6,431 bases of DNA, from NCBI GenBank assembly GCA_029051445.1, contig JAIDKP010000240.1:1-6431 (forward strand), given 5' to 3'. The position numbers and the translations under genes were made by a program. The DNA is from Muribaculaceae bacterium (GTDB lineage: Bacteria > Bacteroidota > Bacteroidia > Bacteroidales > Muribaculaceae). Shown piece after piece: positions 1 to 6,431 of the stretch; position 1 is the stretch's first letter, and each line of letters opens with the position of its first letter. The notes under the pieces were generated by a model. The model saw only the letters and a list, made by a program, of their open reading frames with translations, was not told where the DNA came from and ran no database searches.

Positions 1-1065
1 GCTATAGCTCTTGGTGCTCTTGTCGGGAAGTCGGAGTATGGCCTTGAGGTTTTGCGTGATGTGAACAATGATGCTGTAGAACTCGGCAAGGCTATGATTT
101 CCGAGGGACGTGTATCTGTCGGGCATGATCCGAAGGCTCCTGATAAGCTTTACATTGCGGCTGTCGCATATGACGAGGATGGCACACACAGCGGCAAGGC
201 TGTGATATGTGGCGGACACACGCATTTTGTAGATATAGTGAAGGACGGGGAGGTGCTCCTGCATGAGGATGTTGCCGCAGAGTGCTGCGTCGAGGATGAC
301 GAGATGTGCCTGACGCTTGAGACTGTGTGGAAATATGCGATAGAGTCTCCTATTGAGGAGCTGACTTTCATAAAGGAGGCCGAACGGCTTAACAGAGCTG
401 CTGCAGAGCGTGCGCTCAAAGGATCGGGTTTCGGTCATAAGGTGGGCCGCATCATTGCCACAGCTGGAAAAAGCATGTATGGCGATACACCTGCACGCCA
501 TATGCTCGCTATGACTGCCGGAGCGTGTGACGCGCGTATGGCCGGTGAGCCGGTGGCTGTGATGTCAAATTCGGGCAGCGGTAATCAGGGCATCACGATC
601 ACTTTGCCTGTGGTTACGTATGCTGAAGAAATCAATGCTTCGGAGGAACAAAGGGTGAGGGCTCTGGTGCTCGCTCACCTCACGAGTATCTATATAAAGC
701 AGTCGCTTGGCCGTCTTTCTGCGCTTTGCGGATGTGTGGTGGCCGCAACCGGCGCTTCAATAGCTCTTACTTATCTGATGGGAGGAGATTTCACTCACGG
801 CACGTATGCGGTGAAAAATATGGTTGCGACTCTGACGGGGATGATATGTGACGGTGCCAAGCCTGCCTGTGCGCTGAAGATCATGTCGGGGGTCAATACC
901 GCTCTGGTTTCGGCACTCATGGCGATGAACGACGAGTGTGTGACTGCCGATGAGGGGATTGTGGACGATGATGTGGATATCACTGTGCGCAATCTCACAG
1001 CAATAGGCCGCGAAGCTATGAACGAGACCGACCTTATGGTGCTAAAGATTATGTCGGATCACTGA
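1..1065 (+). CDS. UPF0597/CyuA-type L-serine (cysteine) dehydratase alpha-like protein, 5'-truncated
   Basis: This frame is open from base 1 to a TGA at 1063-1065, giving 354 visible residues. The family usually runs to about 430 residues, so roughly the first 75-80 lie outside the window, and no start codon can be assigned. It belongs to the UPF0597 family (E. coli YhaM/CyuA), related to the alpha subunit of iron-sulfur L-serine dehydratase; characterised relatives are cytosolic [4Fe-4S] enzymes that desulfurate L-cysteine or deaminate L-serine. Supporting motifs, numbered in the visible peptide, are MSNSGSGNQG at 188-197, the cysteine pair in ALCGCVVAATGAS at about 241-253, and MICDGAKPACALK at about 281-293. 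The glycine- and cysteine-rich C-terminal half is typical of the cluster-binding core. The choice between serine and cysteine as substrate cannot be made from sequence. It is followed 14-20 bp downstream by a strong terminator, and it is convergent with the tRNA-His gene, so it ends its own transcription unit. Confidence 0.9.
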   Translation, partial: AIALGALVGKSEYGLEVLRDVNNDAVELGKAMISEGRVSVGHDPKAPDKLYIAAVAYDEDGTHSGKAVICGGHTHFVDIVKDGEVLLHEDVAAECCVEDDEMCLTLETVWKYAIESPIEELTFIKEAERLNRAAAERALKGSGFGHKVGRIIATAGKSMYGDTPARHMLAMTAGACDARMAGEPVAVMSNSGSGNQGITITLPVVTYAEEINASEEQRVRALVLAHLTSIYIKQSLGRLSALCGCVVAATGASIALTYLMGGDFTHGTYAVKNMVATLTGMICDGAKPACALKIMSGVNTALVSALMAMNDECVTADEGIVDDDVDITVRNLTAIGREAMNETDLMVLKIMSDH

Positions 1066-1079
1066 TAAGGCATGAAAAT

Positions 1080-1110
1080 AAAAAACCGAAGAGTAATCTT
1101 CGGTTTTTTT
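1080..1110. terminator. Bidirectional Rho-independent terminator between the CyuA-like gene and tRNA-His
   Basis: A perfect 7-bp stem CCGAAGA (1086-1092) / TCTTCGG (1097-1103) encloses a GTAA loop. It is extended by A-T pairs between the A-run ending at 1085 and the seven T residues at 1104-1110. On the plus strand the T-run follows the hairpin and ends the CyuA-like transcript. On the minus strand the A-run at 1080-1085, with more A residues at 1075-1078, becomes a U-tract behind the tRNA. The position between two convergent genes fits a shared two-way terminator. Confidence 0.9.
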
Positions 1111-1111
1111 A

Positions 1112-1189
<78 letters not shown>

Positions 1190-1227
1190 ATGTATAGTCT
1201 TTAGGCCTCTTGGGGTTTCAGACGGCG

Positions 1228-1258
1228 CAAAGGTAGGAATGTTTTTTTGTTTTTGCAA
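1228..1258 (-). promoter_or_regulatory. Bacteroidota sigma-ABfr-type promoter for tRNA-His
   Basis: Read on the minus strand there is a -33 element TTG at 1258-1256, a spacer of exactly 20 bp that is A-rich and AT-rich, and a -7 element TACCTTTG at 1235-1228. This matches the Bacteroides consensus TTTG/TTG-N19-21-TAnnTTTG. Transcription would start near 1221-1224, leaving a 5' leader of about 32-35 nt before the tRNA at 1189. Sequence and spacing are seen directly; the start point is inferred. Confidence 0.85.
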
Positions 1259-1268
1259 GTGTTTTGCC

Positions 1269-1296
1269 AAAAAAATCAGATTACATTGAAAAATCT
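1269..1296 (-). terminator. Weak candidate terminator for the gldE operon
   Basis: On the minus strand, 40 nt past the gldE stop codon, AGATT (1296-1292) can pair with AATCT (1282-1278) across a 9-nt loop. A run of seven T residues (1275-1269) follows after two bases. The 5-bp stem is AT-rich and weak, so efficient termination is doubtful. It is the only hairpin-plus-U-tract arrangement I see in the 146-bp gap between gldE and tRNA-His. If it does not work, the operon transcript would run through the tRNA to the strong hairpin at 1080-1110. Confidence 0.3.
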
Positions 1297-1335
1297 CTTC
1301 AAAAAATATCGTAAAACGTGCAGTAAATTCACATA

Positions 1336-2604
1336 TCAAGGTGTCTCTTCCGGTAGAATCTTGACTCTGACGGATGTTATCCTGTGCCCGGTTACATCCA
1401 GAACAAGGAATCGGCAACGGCCATAGGCCACCGGCTCTTTCTCTTTAATGAAGTCTCCTTTTATGGCAAGAAGCATTCCGGCGAGTGTCTCGCAGTCGTC
1501 GGTTATGTCCTTGAACTGCTCTTCATCGAGTCCCGTTATGCGGAAGAAGTCGGTCAGTAGAGTTTTGCCCTCGAATACGTATGTGTCATCGGGAAGTTTC
1601 CTGTAGGTTGCTTCTTCCTCATCGTACTCGTCGTTGATGTCGCCAATGATTTCCTCAAGTACGTCCTCAAGTGTGACAAGACCTTGTGTGCCGCCAAATT
1701 CATCTACTACAATCGCCATATGTATTTTCAATTTGCGGAAGTCCTCCATCAGGTCGTCGATCATGCGTGATTCGGGCACAAAGTAGGGCTTGCGCACGAG
1801 CGTTCGCCAGTCAAAGCTGTCGTCCTGTTCCCTGTAAGGAATAAGATCCCTCGCATATAGAATGCCGCGTATGTCGTCGCGACTTTCTCCGACAACCGGA
1901 AGACGCGAGTAACCGCTGTCGATAACAGTATCGAGTACGGTGGTGAAATTTTCGGCTATGTCTATGTCGGTTATATCGACACGTGGTGTCATGATCTCTG
2001 ATGCCGTCGTGTCGCCGAAACGCAGAATTCCCTCAAGCATCTCTTTGTCGTCGGGAGTCTTCACATCGGTCAGCTCGAGTGCATGGCTCAGGTCATCGGT
2101 TGAGATGTTTTCGGCCTGTTTTGTGACTACACGTCCGACTAAGCCTGATCCTCTGACGAGCAGAGATGACAACGGTGACATGATTCTGACTATCGCCGAT
2201 ATCGGAGGTGTCGCCCAGCTGACCCACTTGACCGGGTTTGAGTCGGCACAAAGTTTGGGGACGATCTCGCCGAAAAGGAGGAGTATGAATGTGAGTATCA
2301 CTGATTGCAGCAGGAAGCTCTGCCATGAGGGAATACCGGCAAGGAGCGGTGTAAGCGCAAATGTGGTGAGAACGACTATGCCTACATTCACAAGGTTGTT
2401 GGCAATCAGTATTGTCGCAAGCAGTTTTTCGGGCCGTCGTAGCAGGGCGCGTATGCTGTCGGCTACCGGAAGGTCCTCGATTTCGTCGGACTGGAGCCGA
2501 TCGGGTGTTATCGAGAAGAATGCGATCTCGCTGCCAGACACAAATGCCGATATGGCAAGTGCTATGACGGCAAGACACAATGCTATAATCTGCGGTGTTT
2601 CCAT
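1336..2604 (-). CDS. gldE: GldE-like CNNM/CBS/CorC_HlyC membrane protein (hemolysin family)
   Basis: The 422-residue protein is an integral inner-membrane protein. It has an N-terminal CNNM (DUF21) transmembrane domain (about 1-165) with SGSE at 23-26 and GEIVPK at 112-117. A CBS pair follows (about 200-262 and 268-325) containing EIMTPRVD and VVDEFGGTQGLVTLEDVLEE. A CorC_HlyC domain (about 335-418) ends the protein. Hydrophobic stretches lie near 5-30, 62-88, 97-117 and 131-150. CNNM/CorC relatives are linked to Mg2+/cation export or sensing. Residue pattern and length fit the Bacteroidota GldE branch; GldE is required for gliding in Flavobacterium but is widespread in non-gliding Bacteroidales, so motility should not be assumed. 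The chosen ATG at 2604 sits one base past the upstream TGA; a TTG at 2616 would add four residues and overlap the upstream gene. It is the last gene of the run. A general hemolysin-family or CorC paralogue is the alternative reading. Confidence 0.85.
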   Translation of the reverse strand: METPQIIALCLAVIALAISAFVSGSEIAFFSITPDRLQSDEIEDLPVADSIRALLRRPEKLLATILIANNLVNVGIVVLTTFALTPLLAGIPSWQSFLLQSVILTFILLLFGEIVPKLCADSNPVKWVSWATPPISAIVRIMSPLSSLLVRGSGLVGRVVTKQAENISTDDLSHALELTDVKTPDDKEMLEGILRFGDTTASEIMTPRVDITDIDIAENFTTVLDTVIDSGYSRLPVVGESRDDIRGILYARDLIPYREQDDSFDWRTLVRKPYFVPESRMIDDLMEDFRKLKIHMAIVVDEFGGTQGLVTLEDVLEEIIGDINDEYDEEEATYRKLPDDTYVFEGKTLLTDFFRITGLDEEQFKDITDDCETLAGMLLAIKGDFIKEKEPVAYGRCRFLVLDVTGHRITSVRVKILPEETP

Positions 2605-2605
2605 C

Positions 2606-3235
2606 TCAGTCGGCAAACTTTTCGCGTATCACTCCTGCGATGATTCTGGCAGCCTGCGGTATCGGAATAAGTGAGGAGTCGATGGTGATGTGGTATGACG
2701 CGGCATCTCCCCATTGCTTGTCGGTGTAGAAGTTGTAGTAGGCTGCTCTCAGACGGTTTGTGCGTCTCGCTTTGTCCCGTGCCTTGTCGTGATCCTTTAT
2801 TTCACCGCGCCTGAGAATGCGCTTTACGCATTCTTCCTCAGGGGCATGTATGAATATGTTTATGACGTTTTCGCAGTCGCGCAGGACGTAGTCGGCTGTA
2901 CGTCCGACAATGACGCATGGCCCGCGGTCGTAAAGCTCTCGTATGATATCGCTTTGCGAACGGTAGAGTGTGTCATCGCTTATTGAATTGGAACCCGGAT
3001 AGTTCAGTGTTGGAAATCCGCCCATGTTGAAGCAAAGCAGTCCGCTGAGAAAAGAAGGAGAACGCTCGTCGTTTTTCTCGAAGAACTCCCGGCTCATGCC
3101 GGCGTTGTCGGCGGCCTGTGTCAGAAGCTCCTTGTCGTAGTAGGCTATTCCCAACTCGGCAGCGAGTGTGCGTCCGAATTCTCGTCCTCCGCTTCCAAAC
3201 TGGCGTCCAATAGTGATGGCGAATTTTTCTTTCAT
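2606..3235 (-). CDS. Cytidylate kinase-like family protein
   Basis: This 209-residue cytosolic protein resembles the cytidylate kinase-like family (Cytidylate_kin2), a P-loop group whose substrate is mostly unproven. The N-terminal loop reads GRQFGSGGRE (10-19). It is glycine-rich like Walker A but lacks the usual Lys-Ser/Thr, as is common in this family. Other family marks are YYDKELL (32-38), VIVGRTADYVL (108-118), a basic lid-like stretch RILRRGEIKDHDKAR (139-153) and the C-terminal WGDAASYHITIDSS (175-188). The length is normal and the ORF looks intact. The ATG at 3235 lies 6 nt after the pyrC stop, with a purine-rich AAAGGAG 11 nt upstream. Placement directly behind dihydroorotase makes a pyrimidine-nucleotide role tempting, but the operon is mixed and this is inference only. 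True CMP kinase (Cmk) is usually longer with a canonical P-loop, so I do not call it cmk. Confidence 0.88.
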   Translation of the reverse strand: MKEKFAITIGRQFGSGGREFGRTLAAELGIAYYDKELLTQAADNAGMSREFFEKNDERSPSFLSGLLCFNMGGFPTLNYPGSNSISDDTLYRSQSDIIRELYDRGPCVIVGRTADYVLRDCENVINIFIHAPEEECVKRILRRGEIKDHDKARDKARRTNRLRAAYYNFYTDKQWGDAASYHITIDSSLIPIPQAARIIAGVIREKFAD

Positions 3236-3241
3236 AGTTGG

Positions 3242-4621
3242 CTATACTCCTTTAAATTTTACAGGCAATGCAGCTGTAGACGGGAGTGTCGGGAATGATC
3301 CGCCGGCGTAGACGCAAATTCCATTTACCCATGTAGACTGCACAGAGTATGTGAGGCTGATTCCTGCATATGGTGTCCAACAGCACGAACTCTCGACTTC
3401 GGAGTCGGCAATTGTGTGCGGTGTGCCGGATGTCGTGACAAACACGAGATCGGCATGGTATCCCGATCTTATGAAACCGCGTCGTTCAACGCCGAAAATG
3501 ACAGCCGGATTTCCTGACATGAGCTGTGATACACTCTGCAGTGTCAAGCGTCCGTCGAGGGTCTTTTCCAATATCAGCGGCAGCGAGAACTGCACCCCAG
3601 GCATTCCGGAAGCTGCTTTGAGCGCTCCGCCGTTTTTGTCGGAGAGCATATGCGGAGCATGGTCGGTGGCAATTGTGTCGATCCTGCCGGTGGCAAGTGC
3701 GGCTTCAAGTGCCTCGCGGTCGCCGGATGTTTTGATCGAGGGGTTGCATTTTATGCGTGCGCCGAGTCTGTCGTAGTCTTGTGAGTCGAACGTGAGGTAT
3801 TGCGGACAGGTCTCTGCAGTGATCATTTTTTTTGCCGGTTCAGTGCCGGGTTCAAACATCTGCAACTCGTCGGCCGTGGATATGTGGCAGACGTGCAGGC
3901 GATGGTTGTGGCGACGTGCAATCGATGTGATGAGTCTCGTGGACTCAATGCATGCCTCCCGTGTGCGTATGGCCGGGTGTGCGGCTATAGGAACGCAGTC
4001 GGGATCGCCGCCGTAGCGGGTTATCGCCGCGTCGGCGGCTTTTGCGATTATACTGTCATCTTCGGCATGGACAGCCACAAGTGCCTTGACGTTGCTGAAG
4101 AGGTTGTCGATCCACTGGTGGCCGGCAGTGGCAGTGGCTCCGGTCGTGGATCCCATGAACAGCTTGACACCAGGACGGTCGGTGTAGTCGAGCGACGAGA
4201 GCCAGCCGATGTTGTCGGGCGTGGCTCCGACGAAAAACGCGTAGTTGACGAGTGACGATGCCGCCGCACGTTTCATTTTGTCGTCCCAGGCCTCGGGTGT
4301 CGTTGTGGCCGGTATCGTGTTCGGCATGTCGAAGTAGGTGGTGACACCTCCTGCCGCCGCCGCACGGCTCTCGGAAGCTATAGTCGCTTTTGCGGTCAGT
4401 CCGGGCTCGCGGAAATGGACGTGTGTGTCTATTACTCCTGGCATGGCTGTCAGTCCGGTTGCATCGATCACCTCGGTGACCTGCGATGTTACCGCAGTGT
4501 CGGGGTCACCGCTTCCGACTGCTGTTATGAGTCCGTCGGTCACAAGGATCCAACCGCGGCTGATGTCGGTGTCGGTGTCGACAATGCGGCATCCGGTGAA
4601 TAGTATGTCGTGTCTTTTCAC
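3242..4621 (-). CDS. pyrC: Dihydroorotase (class I-like amidohydrolase)
   Basis: This enzyme catalyses the reversible ring closure of N-carbamoyl-L-aspartate to dihydroorotate, the third step of de novo UMP synthesis, in the cytosol. The 459-residue protein has the amidohydrolase metal site intact. HxH is in DTHVHFREPG (H67, H69), the probable carboxylated lysine is K153 in GVKLFMGS, and further ligands are H185 (VHAED), H246 (VCHIS) and D320 (ATDHAPH). R71 of HFREPG and N101 of DMPNT fit the substrate-binding residues of the family. Retention of all ligands argues for a catalytic enzyme and against a PyrC-like inactive partner. The start is a GTG at 4621 sharing GTGA with the stop of the upstream glycosyltransferase; the next in-frame Met is residue 60, too far in. 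An allantoinase or hydantoinase relative is the alternative, but HFREPG and the DMPNT context favour dihydroorotase. Confidence 0.92.
   Translation of the reverse strand: MKRHDILFTGCRIVDTDTDISRGWILVTDGLITAVGSGDPDTAVTSQVTEVIDATGLTAMPGVIDTHVHFREPGLTAKATIASESRAAAAGGVTTYFDMPNTIPATTTPEAWDDKMKRAAASSLVNYAFFVGATPDNIGWLSSLDYTDRPGVKLFMGSTTGATATAGHQWIDNLFSNVKALVAVHAEDDSIIAKAADAAITRYGGDPDCVPIAAHPAIRTREACIESTRLITSIARRHNHRLHVCHISTADELQMFEPGTEPAKKMITAETCPQYLTFDSQDYDRLGARIKCNPSIKTSGDREALEAALATGRIDTIATDHAPHMLSDKNGGALKAASGMPGVQFSLPLILEKTLDGRLTLQSVSQLMSGNPAVIFGVERRGFIRSGYHADLVFVTTSGTPHTIADSEVESSCCWTPYAGISLTYSVQSTWVNGICVYAGGSFPTLPSTAALPVKFKGV
3247..3253 (-). promoter_or_regulatory. Shine-Dalgarno-like site for the cytidylate kinase-like gene
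   Basis: The minus strand reads AAAGGAG here, inside the last codons of pyrC and 11 nt before the ATG at 3235. Bacteroidota genes mostly lack such sites, and the other four starts in this run show none. The spacing is somewhat long, and the sequence also encodes pyrC residues Lys-Gly-Val, so a chance match is possible. Confidence 0.4.
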
Positions 4622-5430
4622 TGCGGTTGTTTTTTCTTAGGGAATTTACGGAACAATGAGTCGAGCCGCAGTCTGATCACTCCGAACATCGCTTCGCCGA
4701 ATATGCCGCTGTTCATCTTGCTTGTGCCGAGGACACGGTTGACAAATATGATCGGGACTTCCTTGATGGTGAATCCGCAGTTGCGGGCTGTGAGTTTCAT
4801 CTCGATCTGGAAGGCGTAGCCTTTGAAGCGTATGGAGTCGAGGGGTATTGTCTCCAGCACCTCGCGACGATAGCATACGAAGCCAGCCGTTGTGTCGTGG
4901 ACTCTCATGCCTGTTATCGCGCGTACATACTTTGATGCGAAATATGACATGAGTACTCGCCCCATCGGCCAGTTGACAACGTTGACTCCAGAGACGTAGC
5001 GTGATCCCACGGCGACATCTGCATCATCGTTTGCGCAAGCTTCGCGCAGCCTGACAAGGTCGGCGGGGTTGTGTGAGAAGTCGGCATCCATCTCGAAGAT
5101 GAATTTGTGAGCCGGATCTTTAAGCGCAATGCGGAATCCTTCGATATAGGCCGTGCCGAGTCCGAGTTTGCCTTTGCGTTCGTGCAGATGTATGCGTCCG
5201 GGATATTGTGATTGTTTTTCTCGGACGATGCCGGCTGTGCCGTCGGGGCTTGCATCGTCGACCACGATGATGTCGAAGTTTACAGGCAATGCCTGCACGG
5301 CATCGATAATGGCCGCAATATTCTCCCTCTCGTTGTATGTAGGGATGATAACGACACTGTCGGCCACGCTGCCTTTGGCAGGCAGCGCAGCCGACGTGTG
5401 TAGTGTATTTAATTCGGGATGTTCAGGCAT
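4618..5430 (-). CDS. GT2 polyprenol-phosphate mannosyltransferase-like protein (DPM1 type)
   Basis: This is a family 2 glycosyltransferase that probably moves a sugar, likely mannose from GDP-mannose, onto a polyprenyl phosphate to make a lipid-linked donor at the cytosolic face of the inner membrane. The 270-residue protein shows the DPM1 order: VVIIPTYNERENI (26-38), VVDDASPDGT (56-65), GKLGLGTAYIEGF (87-99), the DXD motif in FEMDADFSHNP (112-122, D115 and D117), VGSRYVSG (141-148) and the acceptor-side HDTTAGFVCYRR (178-189). No C-terminal membrane anchor is visible; the tail is basic (FRKFPKKKQPQ), as in short soluble or peripheral DPM1 forms. I chose the ATG at 5430, 2 nt after the fumarase stop. 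A GTG at 5460 would add ten residues and overlap fumarase by 28 bp. Its stop overlaps the pyrC start, which implies translational coupling. The exact sugar cannot be read from sequence; a glucosyl or other hexosyl donor is possible. Confidence 0.9.
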   Translation of the reverse strand: MPEHPELNTLHTSAALPAKGSVADSVVIIPTYNERENIAAIIDAVQALPVNFDIIVVDDASPDGTAGIVREKQSQYPGRIHLHERKGKLGLGTAYIEGFRIALKDPAHKFIFEMDADFSHNPADLVRLREACANDDADVAVGSRYVSGVNVVNWPMGRVLMSYFASKYVRAITGMRVHDTTAGFVCYRREVLETIPLDSIRFKGYAFQIEMKLTARNCGFTIKEVPIIFVNRVLGTSKMNSGIFGEAMFGVIRLRLDSLFRKFPKKKQPQ

Positions 5431-5432
5431 AC

Positions 5433-6431
5433 TTATTTTGCTATCGGGCAACCGGCGCACTTCGCAGATATCTCTTTGAAGAAGTCGTTGCCTTTATCAT
5501 CAACAAGTATGAATGCAGGGAAGTTTTCAACTTTGATTTTCCAGATGGCTTCCATGCCAAGTTCCGGATACTCAAGCAGCTCAACGCTCTTGATGGAGTC
5601 GTGGGCGAGTATTGCGGCCGGTCCGCCTATCGATCCGAGGTAGAATCCTCCATGTTTCTTGCATGCGTCGGTCACCTGCTGGCTGCGGTTGCCTTTGGCT
5701 ATCATGATCATTGATCCTCCGTGATCCTGGAAGAGGTCGACGTAGGAGTCCATGCGTCCTGCGGTTGTCGGACCGAACGAGCCGGATGCCATGCCTGCGG
5801 GAGTTTTTGCGGGTCCTGCGTAGTAGATCGGGTGATCTTTGAGGTACTGAGGCATGGGCTCTCCCTTTTCAAGGCGCTCTTTGATCTTTGCGTGGGCGAT
5901 GTCTCGTCCTACAATGATTGTGCCGTTGAGCGACAGGCGTGTTGCCACAGGGTATTGTGTGAGTGTCTTCAGTATCTCTTCCATCGGGCGGTCGAGGTCG
6001 ATCTTCACAGCGTCGCCTTCGCCCTGATTGCGCATCTCGGCGGGTATGAGCTCACCCGGGTTGCTGTCGAGTTTCTCGATCCAGAGTCCATCGCGGTTGA
6101 TTTTTGCCTTGACGTTTCGGTCGGCCGAGCAGCTCACACCCATTCCTATGGGGCATGAAGCTCCATGGCGGGGGAGACGGATGACGCGTATGTCGTGTGC
6201 GAAGTATTTTCCTCCGAACTGTGCGCCAAGACCGATTTCCTGTGCGGCTTTGAGCAACTCTTTTTCAAGTTCTATGTCGCGGAAGGCGTGTCCGTACTCG
6301 TTGCCTTTAGTCGGGAGCTCGTCGTAGTATTTGATCGATGCTTTCTTGACGGTGGCAAGGTTCATCTCGGCTGATGTTCCACCGATTACAAACGCAATGT
6401 GGTAGGGTGGACAAGCGGCAGTGCCGAGTGT
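5433..6431 (-). CDS. Class I (iron-sulfur) fumarate hydratase, N-terminal part missing
   Basis: This enzyme converts fumarate and malate reversibly using an oxygen-sensitive [4Fe-4S] cluster, and in Bacteroidales it serves the reductive branch toward succinate. The frame is open to the right edge and gives 332 visible residues of about 545, so the start and roughly the first 210 residues are outside. An internal ATG at 6365 is not the start, because the conserved peptide [10 protein letters not shown] continues upstream of it. Two of the three cluster cysteines expected for class I fumarase are visible: C7 in GTAACPPYH and C101 in GVSCSADRN. The third should lie in the missing part. Further marks, in visible numbering, are [10 protein letters not shown] (17-26), [14 protein letters not shown] (39-52), [13 protein letters not shown] (216-228), IAKGNRS (244-250) and VDDKGNDFF (310-318). 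The end of the alpha domain and the whole beta domain are present. It is the first visible gene of the five-gene run, 2 nt before the glycosyltransferase ATG. Confidence 0.95.
   Translation of the reverse strand, partial: TLGTAACPPYHIAFVIGGTSAEMNLATVKKASIKYYDELPTKGNEYGHAFRDIELEKELLKAAQEIGLGAQFGGKYFAHDIRVIRLPRHGASCPIGMGVSCSADRNVKAKINRDGLWIEKLDSNPGELIPAEMRNQGEGDAVKIDLDRPMEEILKTLTQYPVATRLSLNGTIIVGRDIAHAKIKERLEKGEPMPQYLKDHPIYYAGPAKTPAGMASGSFGPTTAGRMDSYVDLFQDHGGSMIMIAKGNRSQQVTDACKKHGGFYLGSIGGPAAILAHDSIKSVELLEYPELGMEAIWKIKVENFPAFILVDDKGNDFFKEISAKCAGCPIAK

Noticed and set aside
1190..1335. AT-rich intergenic gap considered for a small RNA or riboswitch
   Set aside because: The gap is explained by the tRNA promoter, a short leader and a weak possible terminator. 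No larger conserved-looking fold or second promoter is visible.
1940..2674. Long plus-strand open frame (244 codons) opposite gldE
   Set aside because: It is antisense to a clearly conserved CNNM/CBS protein, its translation is serine-rich and low in recognisable motifs, and it spans the gldE/kinase-like gene junction. It is a mirror of the codon bias of the real gene.
3800..4255. Plus-strand open frame (151 codons) opposite pyrC with a Gly-Ser repeat
   Set aside because: The Gly-Ser stretch is the reverse complement of Ala/Thr-rich pyrC codons around residues 160-168. There is no promoter or family resemblance, and pyrC is intact on the other strand.
4563..4581. Tandem GTCGGT microrepeat near the pyrC start
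   Set aside because: It is only a few units, encodes Asp-Thr-Asp-Thr-Asp in frame within pyrC, and is too short and imperfect to suggest a phase-variable or regulatory repeat.
5721..6158. Plus-strand open frame (145 codons) opposite fumarase
   Set aside because: It is cysteine- and valine-rich with no domain pattern and is fully covered by conserved fumarase sequence on the minus strand.

Overview
The window looks like ordinary chromosomal DNA from a Bacteroidota bacterium, most likely order Bacteroidales; a Muribaculaceae-type gut commensal is my guess, not something the sequence proves. The lines of evidence are a textbook Bacteroidota sigma-ABfr promoter (TTG, 20 bp, TACCTTTG) upstream of the tRNA, a GldE-type CNNM/CBS/CorC protein, a polyprenol-phosphate mannosyltransferase gene abutting a dihydroorotase gene, and mostly non-Shine-Dalgarno gene starts.

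Layout. Positions 1-1065 (+) hold the 3' part of a UPF0597/CyuA-type (serine dehydratase alpha-like) iron-sulfur enzyme gene. It ends at a strong hairpin (about 1080-1110) that has a U-tract on both strands and so also closes the convergent tRNA-His gene (1112-1189, -). That tRNA has its own promoter at 1228-1258. Everything from 1336 to the right edge is one minus-strand, tightly packed run of five genes. In transcription order they are a class I fumarase (5' end outside the window), a GT2 polyprenol-phosphate mannosyltransferase-like protein, dihydroorotase (pyrC), a cytidylate-kinase-like protein and a GldE-like CNNM/CBS/CorC membrane protein. The junctions are a 2-nt gap, a 4-nt overlap, a 6-nt gap and a 1-nt gap, so they almost certainly share a transcript. 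No promoter matching the Bacteroidota consensus was found inside the run; its promoter presumably lies to the right of the window.

Functionally the run mixes central carbon metabolism (fumarate/malate), pyrimidine synthesis (dihydroorotase, possibly a nucleotide kinase) and envelope-related functions (polyprenol-linked sugar donor, membrane CNNM/CBS protein). It reads as a housekeeping operon. I see no mobile element, CRISPR array, phage gene, toxin-antitoxin pair or defence system, and no evidence for an undescribed system. The points worth a second look are small: an A-C mismatch in the tRNA-His acceptor stem, the very tight tRNA/terminator arrangement, a kinase with an atypical P-loop, and a GldE-type gene without gldD beside it.
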